From Methyloligella halotolerans (GTDB lineage Bacteria > Pseudomonadota > Alphaproteobacteria > Rhizobiales > Methyloligellaceae), in assembly GCF_001708935.1 (NCBI RefSeq), contig NZ_MASI01000003.1, positions 99,501 to 163,500 of the forward strand: a stretch of DNA of 64,000 nt, in the 5' to 3' direction. Position 1 is the stretch's first letter. The number at the start of each line of letters is the position of its first letter. Below are positions 57,829 through 64,000 of the stretch, one piece after another. The position numbers and the translations under genes were made by a program. The notes under the pieces were generated by a model, which saw nothing but the letters and a program-made list of their open reading frames with translations, had not been told where the DNA came from and searched no databases.

Positions 57829-58636
57829 GACGGTTCCATTCCAAGATCCAGCTCTGTCCGGGCGGTTCTCCGTTCGCCCGCTCCAGGGTGAGGCGCCAGC
57901 GGGGCGGGCCGGGGCTTTGCTTGTCGAACGGTTCGGGACCGCTCAGGACAGGGGCGATGCGCCAGCGGGTGAGGCTGCCGGGCAGGCTCGCTTGCCGGTG
58001 GTCCGACAGGAGCAGGCAAGGGAGGCCGCCCTGCTTGGCGGCGAGACCCAGACGCCTTGCCATGACCGGCTTGTCGATCTCCGCCTGACCGAGCAGGCCG
58101 GCCAGCGCGCCGCTCTTCAGCCCTTCCTCCAAGGTCCAGGCCGCGTCCTTCGGTGTGCGCACCCGGACGATGAGAAGCCGCGCCGGATCGAGGCCGAAGC
58201 CGAGCAGGCCGGGGGCGTAGGGTGCGCCCCACTCTTTCAGCTGGTTCTCGGTGAGGCACCAGAGGAGCGGGGCATCCTCTTCGATCCCCCGCACCTGGCA
58301 GCGCAAGGCACCCAGCGCGAAGCCCAAGGCTGCCGGCATGTCCCCATAGGCGGCGGGCTTCAGCTCATGCAATCCCGGCTCGCCCAGGCGATGAAGCGGC
58401 GGAAAGGCCGTCTCGTCTCGCGGGGCGTTATCGGCAAAAGAAGAGGAGAAGCAGGCGGACGGTGCGGCTCCCGCACCCGTCGCGGGGGGGTGGTGATGGA
58501 AGGATACGGGCACCTGCTCGAGCTTGCGAATGAGGGACCGCAGCCGCTCAATCAGGTGTTTCTCCCGCCCGCCTGCTTCGGCAACGCCAGCCGACGTGAC
58601 GCTCGACCTCTCTGCGCCGTCTGGGTTGTGGGCCAT
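57737..58636 (-). CDS. imuA: ImuA, RecA-like mutasome protein
   Basis: The 299-residue protein of the ImuA family (RecA/SulA-like) has LHELKPAAYGDMPAALGFALGAL, LLWCLTENQLKEWGAPYAPGL and DPARLLIVRVRTPKDAAW. It starts the SOS operon imuA-imuB-dnaE2. A LexA operator lies 20 bases upstream. The long overlap with imuB suggests coupled translation. The C-terminal 20 residues are variable. Confidence 0.85.
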   Translation of the reverse strand: MAHNPDGAERSSVTSAGVAEAGGREKHLIERLRSLIRKLEQVPVSFHHHPPATGAGAAPSACFSSSFADNAPRDETAFPPLHRLGEPGLHELKPAAYGDMPAALGFALGALRCQVRGIEEDAPLLWCLTENQLKEWGAPYAPGLLGFGLDPARLLIVRVRTPKDAAWTLEEGLKSGALAGLLGQAEIDKPVMARRLGLAAKQGGLPCLLLSDHRQASLPGSLTRWRIAPVLSGPEPFDKQSPGPPRWRLTLERANGEPPGQSWILEWNRHAYDFRLAAPLADRTAETGADQKRRSSSGA

Positions 58637-58655
58637 GGGACAACTCCGAACGAAT

Positions 58656-58670
58656 GTTCCTATTTTGTTC
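58656..58670. promoter_or_regulatory. LexA (SOS) operator of the imuA-imuB-dnaE2 operon
   Basis: GTTC, seven bases, GTTC: an exact match to the alphaproteobacterial LexA box GTTC-N7-GTTC. It lies 20 bases before the imuA start, in the right place to repress the operon. Confidence 0.9.
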
Positions 58671-58847
58671 TACATTCGAGTCGGGGCGGGAGTCAATCGG
58701 GGTCTCGGGAGGGCGGCATAAGAAAACCGCAATTTTGAACGGCCAAGCCCTTCACCGAACGGATTCTGCTCAGAAGGGGGACGGCTTTAACCGGCTGGAA
58801 ACCAAAATCGTGGCAAGAAGGTGTGCGTTTAAAGACGGGGTTTTGTT

Positions 58848-59441
58848 ATGCGTATCGTCTTCTGTCGTGCGGCGCTTACCGGCGCCGCGCTGCTCGCTCT
58901 GTGCGCGAGCTCCACACCGGCATTCTCCTATGCCGGCATCCTCAGCATCTTCGAGCCGCAGCAGCGGCCGACCCAGGCCAGCTCCGGCGCGCGGCTCGTT
59001 TCGTTCACGCCGCAGGTCGAGCCCGGCACCATCCTGGTCTCCTTCACCGACCGGAAGCTCTACTACGTGCTTCCCAATGCGCGGGCGATCTCCTATCCGA
59101 TCGGCGCGCCCATGGCCGAAGCCCGCTGGCAAGGGGTCCTGAAGGTGACGGCCAAGAAGGTCAATCCGGGCTGGACGCCGACGGCGGATATGCGGCGGGA
59201 AAATCCCTCGCTGCCGTCCTATGTCCCGGGCGGTCATCCACGGAATCCGCTGGGGCCGCGGGCTATGTATCTCGGCAGCAGCCTCTACCGGATCCACGGA
59301 ACCGACGCCCCTTGGACGGTCGGCCAGGAGGTCTCCCATGGCTGCATCCGCATGTATAACCGCGACGTGATCGATCTCTATCAGCGGGTTCCGATCGGCA
59401 CGAAGGTCGTGGTGACCTGGCAACGTTTCGCGCAAGGCTAA
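58848..59441 (+). CDS. L,D-transpeptidase (YkuD/ErfK family)
   Basis: The 197-residue protein has a signal peptide (ending AFS) and the L,D-transpeptidase catalytic block IHGT followed by VSHGCIRM, with the active Cys and His, then DVIDLYQRVPIGTKVVV. It cross-links peptidoglycan or attaches proteins to it. The ATG at 58848 is supported by the signal peptide. A terminator follows. Confidence 0.9.
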   Translation: MRIVFCRAALTGAALLALCASSTPAFSYAGILSIFEPQQRPTQASSGARLVSFTPQVEPGTILVSFTDRKLYYVLPNARAISYPIGAPMAEARWQGVLKVTAKKVNPGWTPTADMRRENPSLPSYVPGGHPRNPLGPRAMYLGSSLYRIHGTDAPWTVGQEVSHGCIRMYNRDVIDLYQRVPIGTKVVVTWQRFAQG

Positions 59442-59495
59442 GGGCAGCCCCAAAGTTTCCGGCCCCCCAGCCGTAGACCTTGTAAAGGTCGGAAA

Positions 59496-59530
59496 GGCCG
59501 TCCGGTTCGCACCCGGGCGGCCTTTTTTCT
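59496..59530 (+). terminator. Rho-independent terminator after the L,D-transpeptidase gene
   Basis: Stem GGCCGTCCGG (59496-59505) pairs with CCGGGCGGCC (59513-59522), one G-U pair, and is followed by TTTTTT. Confidence 0.85.
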
Positions 59531-59652
59531 GGGCCGGCCCCCATCGGCATTGCGGCGATGAACCACGCCGTCGCCGCCGAAACAATGGGCGCGGGCCATG
59601 CGTTTAACCTCCCAAGAACGCCGAGACACGTTGTTTTCCAAGGAGGTTTCAT

Positions 59653-60219
59653 ATGAACGAGCTCAATGGAAAGAAGATCGCCATCCTGGCAACCGACGGC
59701 TACGAGGAGTCGGAACTGATGGTGCCAAAAGAGACGCTTGCCGAAGCTGGCGCCGAGATCGAGATCATCTCCCTTGAGAAAGGCGAGATCAAAGGCTGGA
59801 AGGGCAAGGACTGGTCCGGCAACACGGTCTCCGTCGACAAGACGGTCGACGAAGCCAAGGTCGAAGATTATGCCGCGCTGGTCATTCCCGGCGGCCAGAT
59901 CAACCCAGACCTGCTCCGCGCCAACGAGACGGCCGTAAATTTCGTGCGCGATTTCTTCGACACGAAGAAGACGCTGGCTGCGATCTGCCATGCACCCTGG
60001 GTGCTGATCGAAGCCGGTCTCGCGGAGGGCCGGGAGATGACGTCCTATCACTCCATCGCAACCGACGTGAAGAACGCCGGCGCTAAGTGGGTGGACAAGA
60101 AGGTGGCCGTGCATCAGGCCCTGATCACGAGCCGCAATCCCGACGACCTTCCCGCCTTCTGCGACAAGATCATCGAGGAAGTCCTGGAGGGCCGGCACGA
60201 GAAGCGCCAGGCGGCCTAG
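59653..60219 (+). CDS. DJ-1/PfpI family protein (glyoxalase/deglycase type)
   Basis: The 188-residue protein starts at the ATG at 59653 with a perfect AGGAGG upstream. The DJ-1/PfpI fold shows IAILATDGYEESEL (the conserved Glu), AALVIPGGQINPD, and LAAICHAPWVLIEAG with the nucleophile Cys. HQALITSRNPDDLPAFCDK completes the fold. Members act as protease, deglycase or glyoxalase-like enzymes under stress. Confidence 0.9.
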   Translation: MNELNGKKIAILATDGYEESELMVPKETLAEAGAEIEIISLEKGEIKGWKGKDWSGNTVSVDKTVDEAKVEDYAALVIPGGQINPDLLRANETAVNFVRDFFDTKKTLAAICHAPWVLIEAGLAEGREMTSYHSIATDVKNAGAKWVDKKVAVHQALITSRNPDDLPAFCDKIIEEVLEGRHEKRQAA

Positions 60220-60236
60220 AACGAATACGCGCTAGA

Positions 60237-60276
60237 GAAAAGCCGGGGAGTCCGCTCTCCGGCTTTTCGCTTTTCA
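60237..60276 (+). terminator. Rho-independent terminator after the DJ-1/PfpI gene
   Basis: Stem GAAAAGCCGG pairs with CCGGCTTTTC around a partly paired centre, followed by a T-rich tail. Confidence 0.8.
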
Positions 60277-60473
60277 CACGCGATGGCCGTTCCATCGCGC
60301 GATTGCTAAATAGATAGCATTCCCCCTTCGCGGGATGCGCCGTTTGCGGAAACCGATTGCTTTTTCGGGGCGGGCGATTGAAACGCCGCCCCCTCGATTT
60401 CTACATGAGTTTCAAGATCGAGCTCGTGCCGCCGCAAAGCGGGACGGGCCGAACATTACTTTGGAGATTTAAG

Positions 60474-61109
60474 ATGGCTCTACAGCTTGGCGATACTGCC
60501 CCCGATTTCGAAGCCCAGACCACGGAAGGCCCGATCCGGTTTCACGAGTGGCTCGGCGATTCCTGGGGCGTTCTGTTCTCGCACCCGAAGAATTTCACGC
60601 CGGTCTGCACGACGGAGCTCGGCGCGACGGCGAAGCTGAAACCGGAATTCGAGCGTCGCAACGTGAAGGTGATCGGTCTCAGCGTCGATCCGCTGGATGC
60701 CCACGAGGCGTGGTCGAAGGATATTGAGGAGACTCAAGGCGCCGCGGTGAATTTCCCGCTGATCGCCGATCCGGACCGGAAGGTCGCGGGCCTCTACGGC
60801 ATGATCCATCCGAAGGCTTCCGACACGCTCACGGTGCGTTCGGTCTTCGTGATCGGGCCGGACAAGAAGATCAAGCTCTCCTTGACCTATCCTGCCAGCA
60901 CGGGCCGGAATTTCGATGAGATCCTGCGGGTGATCGACTCTCTGCAGCTCACTTCGGAGCATCAGGTTGCGACACCTGCGAACTGGAAGAGCGGCGACGA
61001 GGTGATCATCGTCCCGTCGGTTTCCAACGAGGATGCCAAGAAGAAATATCCGGAGGGCTGGCGGGAGGAAAAACCCTATCTGCGCTACGTCTCATCGCCC
61101 CGCCGTTAA
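60474..61109 (+). CDS. 1-Cys peroxiredoxin (Prx6 type)
   Basis: The protein is 211 residues from the ATG at 60474. The peroxidatic Cys is in HPKNFTPVCTTELG, and no second Cys is present in the usual resolving position, so it is the 1-Cys type. The C-terminal part TPANWKSGDEVIIVPSVSNEDA and EKPYLRYV is typical of Prx6-like enzymes, which reduce peroxides with an external thiol. Confidence 0.9.
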   Translation: MALQLGDTAPDFEAQTTEGPIRFHEWLGDSWGVLFSHPKNFTPVCTTELGATAKLKPEFERRNVKVIGLSVDPLDAHEAWSKDIEETQGAAVNFPLIADPDRKVAGLYGMIHPKASDTLTVRSVFVIGPDKKIKLSLTYPASTGRNFDEILRVIDSLQLTSEHQVATPANWKSGDEVIIVPSVSNEDAKKKYPEGWREEKPYLRYVSSPRR

Positions 61110-61338
61110 AGCTCGATAAGTTTTTCGGCGCACAAGTCCTTATCCGAGCATGCGCTTCGCGCCTCCCGCGGCCTGAAAATTCGTTTGGCATGGCGCCTCC
61201 CAACACGTAAAAAAGCGTGTGTACGGACTAACGCGATATTCAGTCCGTATCGGGGGCGGCCATTGCTGGCCGTGGACATGAGAAAAGCTGCGCCGTATGA
61301 CGCGCGGCATTCTCTAGGGGTGAAATTCAAGGGGTGAC
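61110..61338. other. intergenic region with inverted repeats
   Basis: The region holds a perfect 8-bp inverted repeat TACGGACT (61222-61229) and AGTCCGTA (61242-61249), and a smaller pair ACACG/CGTGT just before. These could be a regulator site or a leader hairpin for the small gene at 61339. Confidence 0.35.
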
Positions 61339-61527
61339 ATGGCGGGTCCTAAGAACCCCGAGCCATCGGGGGACGTGGCGGATTCTCGGCAGGCGGCAAG
61401 TCAGATCGCCGAACAGCTGGTGCCGATGATCGAGTCGTCGCGAAAATGCGGCATGGATTTTCTCGCCTACCTTCTGGGCATGGCCCTGAAGGAAGCGAGG
61501 CAGCTCGCGGCCCGCCAAGACCGCTAA
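61339..61527 (+). CDS. small conserved protein, 62 residues
   Basis: A ribosome site AAGGGGTG lies just before the ATG. The protein begins with a short acidic, Pro-rich stretch and then forms one amphipathic helix (SQIAEQLVPMIESSRKCGMDFLAYLLGMALKEARQLAA). It resembles small helical proteins of Rhizobiales with no known function. A terminator follows. Confidence 0.65.
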   Translation: MAGPKNPEPSGDVADSRQAASQIAEQLVPMIESSRKCGMDFLAYLLGMALKEARQLAARQDR

Positions 61528-61547
61528 GCTTCCCAATATGGCAGACC

Positions 61548-61577
61548 GGCTCGCCTCTTCGGCGGGCTTTCTTTTTA
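61548..61577 (+). terminator. Rho-independent terminator after the small gene
   Basis: Stem GCTCGCC (61549-61555) pairs with GGCGGGC (61561-61567), with a T-rich tail. Confidence 0.8.
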
Positions 61578-61652
61578 TACGGATGCGGGTCCGATCTCCG
61601 GCGCCGCTCTCGGACGTCTCATCTCATGTTGACGGCGGGCGGGGGCTCTGAA

Positions 61653-62090
61653 ATGGCTACCCCTATGGGAATGCCCGAAACGCCAGCTCTCACCACCGAT
61701 TGCGTCATCCTCGATGCGGCCGGCCGGGTCCTGCTGATCCGCCGCAAGAACCCGCCGTATAAGGGTGAGTACGCGCTGCCGGGTGGCTTCGTCGATATCG
61801 GCGAAACCGTCGAAGACGGGTGCCGCCGGGAAGTGAAGGAGGAGGTCGGACTCGATGTCGGTCCGCTCCGGCTGATCGGCGTGTTCTCCGATCCGAGCCG
61901 GGATCCGCGGGGCCACACGGTGAGTGCCGCGTTCCTCGCCGAGCTCACCGATGATGCCGTGCCGGTGGCGGGCGACGATGCCGCTTCGGCGGAGTGGATC
62001 GAGGATTGGCAAAGCGTTGATCTTGCGTTCGATCACGCGCAGATTATGAAGCAGGCAATGCGGCTTGCGGCGCAGTCGGAGAGATCCTAG
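61653..62090 (+). CDS. Nudix hydrolase
   Basis: The protein is 145 residues from the ATG at 61653 (an ATG at 61626 is possible). The Nudix box GGFVDIGETVEDGCRREVKEEVGL is complete, with the REVKEE core. VILDAAGRVLLIRRKNPPYKGEYALPGGF fits ADP-ribose or related pyrophosphatases. It lies 61 bases upstream of hemH on the same strand. Confidence 0.85.
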   Translation: MATPMGMPETPALTTDCVILDAAGRVLLIRRKNPPYKGEYALPGGFVDIGETVEDGCRREVKEEVGLDVGPLRLIGVFSDPSRDPRGHTVSAAFLAELTDDAVPVAGDDAASAEWIEDWQSVDLAFDHAQIMKQAMRLAAQSERS

Positions 62091-62151
62091 TGCGCTGTTC
62101 CAGAATAATTTATTGAACGCCCGATCGAGGCGTCCCCAAAGGTTGCAAGGA

Positions 62152-63201
62152 ATGACTGAGAGGCCAGGGCCCTGCCAGTTCGCGGCGGAAAGACCAGGTG
62201 TGAGCCATCCCGGCGGAAGGATCGGCGTGCTGCTCGTAAATCTCGGCACGCCCGACGATACGACCTATTGGCCGATGCGGCGCTACCTGAAGGAGTTTCT
62301 CTCCGACCGCCGCGTGATCGAGACCCCTCGGGTGATCTGGTGGCCTGTGCTGAACGGCATCATCCTGACCGTCCGCCCGTCCAAGAGCGGACAGGCCTAC
62401 GCTTCGATCTGGGACAACGAGCGGGGGGAATCGCCGCTGCGGACGATCACCCGCAACCAGGCCGAGAAGCTCGCCATCCGGTATGCGAGCATGCCGGAGA
62501 TCGTCGTCGACTGGGCGATGCGTTACGGCACGCCCTCCATCGCCGCGCGGATCGATGCGCTGGCGAGCGCCGGCTGCGACCGTCTCCTGGTGTTTCCGCT
62601 CTATCCGCAATATGCGGCGCCGACCACGGCCACGGTCAACGACAAGGCTTTTGAAGCGCTGCAGCAGATGCGCTTCCAACCGGCCGTTCGCACGGTTCCC
62701 GCCTATCCGACCGATCCCGTCTATATCGAGGCGCTGGCCAATTCGGTGCGCAATCATCTCGCCAGGCTGGATTACGACCCGGAGGTGATCCTGGCCTCGT
62801 TCCACGGGCTACCGAAGAAATATATCGAGAAGGGTGACCCCTATCAGGGGCAGTGCAAGGAGACGGCAGACGCCTTGCGCGCGGCGCTCGGTTTCGACGA
62901 GCACGAATTCCGCCTTACCTTCCAGTCCCGCTTCGGGCCGGAAGAGTGGCTGACGCCTTACACCGACGAGACGGTGGAAGAGCTGGCCAAGGAAGGCGTG
63001 AAGAGCCTGGCGATCATGACGCCGGGCTTCGTCGCCGATTGCGTGGAGACGCTTGAGGAGATCAACGGCGAGGCCCGCGAGATCTTCGAGGAGCATGGCG
63101 GCGAGAAGTTCAGCTTCATCCCTTGCCTCAACGACAGCGACGACGGCATGCGGGTGCTGGAAGCGGTGATCGACCGCGAGCTTCAAGGCTGGGTCCGCTA
63201 G
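62152..63201 (+). CDS. hemH: ferrochelatase
   Basis: The protein is 349 residues from the ATG at 62152, with AAGGA upstream. It is a ferrochelatase by GVLLVNLGTPDD, LVFPLYPQYAAPTTATV, LASFHGLPKKYIEKGDPY with the metal-site His, LTFQSRFGPEEWLTPYTDETVEELAKEG, and PGFVADCVETLEEIN. It inserts iron into protoporphyrin IX to make heme at the inner membrane. Confidence 0.95.
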   Translation: MTERPGPCQFAAERPGVSHPGGRIGVLLVNLGTPDDTTYWPMRRYLKEFLSDRRVIETPRVIWWPVLNGIILTVRPSKSGQAYASIWDNERGESPLRTITRNQAEKLAIRYASMPEIVVDWAMRYGTPSIAARIDALASAGCDRLLVFPLYPQYAAPTTATVNDKAFEALQQMRFQPAVRTVPAYPTDPVYIEALANSVRNHLARLDYDPEVILASFHGLPKKYIEKGDPYQGQCKETADALRAALGFDEHEFRLTFQSRFGPEEWLTPYTDETVEELAKEGVKSLAIMTPGFVADCVETLEEINGEAREIFEEHGGEKFSFIPCLNDSDDGMRVLEAVIDRELQGWVR

Positions 63202-63306
63202 CGGCGCCGACCGCCGGATTTCTATCGAGCCTGCACGACTTTTGGCTTAAGGTTCGCCTCCGAACGGGCCGGCATATGGTGTCGCGCGGCCGCTGGAGGA
63301 CCTTCG

Positions 63307-64000
63307 ATGTTCGGCTTCAATCTCTTCGTTCTCGTTCTGCTCGTCCTTTTCATCGTCGTCATTCTGGCGGGGGTGAAGGTGGTTCCGCAGGGGTACAACT
63401 ACACCGTCGAGCGGTTCGGCCGCTACACGCGGACCCTGCAGCCGGGCCTGACCATCATCATCCCCTTCATCGACAGGGTCGGCCGCAAGATCAACATGAT
63501 GGAGCAGGTCGCCGAGGTGCCGAGCCAGGAGGTGATCACCCGCGACAACGCCATGGTGCGGGTCGACGGGGTCTGCTTCTTCCAGGTGCTGGATGCCGCC
63601 CAGGCGAGCTACGAGGTCACCGACCTCGAGCTGGCGGTGATGAACCTCACCATGACCAATATCCGTACGGTGATGGGCGGGATGGATCTCGACGAGCTCC
63701 TGTCCCAGCGCGACGAGATCAACCATCGGCTGCTGCGGGTGGTCGACGACGCGACCCATAGCTGGGGGGTGAAGATCACCCGTATAGAGATCAAGGACAT
63801 CGAGCCGCCACGGGATCTGGTGGATGCCATGGCGCGGCAGATGAAGGCCGAGCGCGACAAGCGCGCCGCGATTCTGGTCGCCGAAGGCGAGCGGCAATCC
63901 GAGATCCTGGAGGCGGAAGGCCAGAAGCAGGCGCAGATTCTGGCTGCAGAAGGCCGGCGCGAAGCGGCCTACCGGGATGCCGAGGCGCGCGAGCGCGAGG
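63307..64000 (+). CDS. stomatin/prohibitin-like SPFH protein (QmcA type, partial)
   Basis: The gene is open from the ATG at 63307 to the window edge, 231 codons. An N-terminal membrane helix ([17 protein letters not shown]) is followed by the SPFH domain: [44 protein letters not shown], and [17 protein letters not shown]. An Ala/Glu coiled coil then begins ([21 protein letters not shown]). QmcA-type proteins form membrane-domain scaffolds, often with an NfeD partner that would lie beyond the edge. Confidence 0.85.
   Translation, partial: MFGFNLFVLVLLVLFIVVILAGVKVVPQGYNYTVERFGRYTRTLQPGLTIIIPFIDRVGRKINMMEQVAEVPSQEVITRDNAMVRVDGVCFFQVLDAAQASYEVTDLELAVMNLTMTNIRTVMGGMDLDELLSQRDEINHRLLRVVDDATHSWGVKITRIEIKDIEPPRDLVDAMARQMKAERDKRAAILVAEGERQSEILEAEGQKQAQILAAEGRREAAYRDAEARERE

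Noticed and set aside
1-64000. CRISPR array, tRNA, rRNA or insertion sequence
   Set aside because: No spaced direct repeats of the right size, no transposase-like protein, and no rRNA sequence or recognisable tRNA cloverleaf was found by eye. A tRNA-scanning program would be decisive.

Overview
The window is about 64 kb of GC-rich chromosome from an alphaproteobacterium, most likely of the order Hyphomicrobiales (Rhizobiales). The support is a Porin_2-type porin, SitABCD manganese/iron uptake behind a Mur/Fur-type box, an imuA-imuB-dnaE2 mutasome with a GTTC-N7-GTTC LexA operator, a thiOSGE cluster, and a secreted Tat-like protein beside exbB-exbD-tonB. I see no rRNA, tRNA, CRISPR array, phage or insertion sequence. 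The genus cannot be fixed from the sequence.

Layout. 1-3.3 kb: edge of a TauE/SafE permease, a small secreted protein and an RND/MMPL exporter. 3.6-8.1 kb: metal-handling genes, with copB, DUF2231 and an ArsP/YraQ-type permease on the minus strand, divergent from a DUF305 protein and a lipoprotein. 8-13.2 kb: FabI-like reductase, an alpha/beta-hydrolase lacking its serine, aldo/keto reductase, MaoC protein, and a cyclic-nucleotide-domain flavoprotein. 13.5-18.1 kb: an outer-membrane barrel facing a very repetitive secreted protein of about 1000 residues. 18.3-28.5 kb: MetX-like hydrolase, LysE exporter, sitABCD, AraC regulator, Tat-exported metallo-hydrolase, molybdopterin oxidoreductase and a lone receiver domain. 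29-30.5 kb: a highly expressed porin. 30.7-37.3 kb: a PQQ/alcohol-dehydrogenase-type ABC-2 transporter converging on an operon of histidine kinase, response regulator and a NitT/TauT-type ABC transporter. 37.7-46.5 kb: two paralogous barrel-like proteins, tonB-exbD-exbB with a Tat-like gene, a TonB-dependent receptor with an acidic loop, and a lone pqqB. 46.5-52 kb: CHAD protein, thiamine genes and gamma-glutamyltransferase. 52-58.7 kb: SOS mutasome invaded by repeats. 58.8-64 kb: L,D-transpeptidase, DJ-1/PfpI protein, 1-Cys peroxiredoxin, small protein, Nudix hydrolase, ferrochelatase and the start of a stomatin-like protein.

Two features cut across the window. First, at least eight genes are broken by small frameshifts. 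Every frameshift that can be read is a net loss (one base in eleven cases, two bases in one), which points to systematic base-dropping in the sequence rather than eight independent gene deaths. Second, the mutasome operon carries three copies of a palindromic repeat inside coding sequence. Two are 135 bp and in frame in dnaE2. A different palindromic repeat lies between imuB and dnaE2.

The genes most worth following as possible new biology are the 22-repeat secreted protein, the barrel pair next to the TonB system, the two-component-plus-ABC operon, and a possible PQQ/lanthanide-related uptake set (PedBC/LutEF-like transporter, orphan pqqB, acidic-loop TonB receptor).
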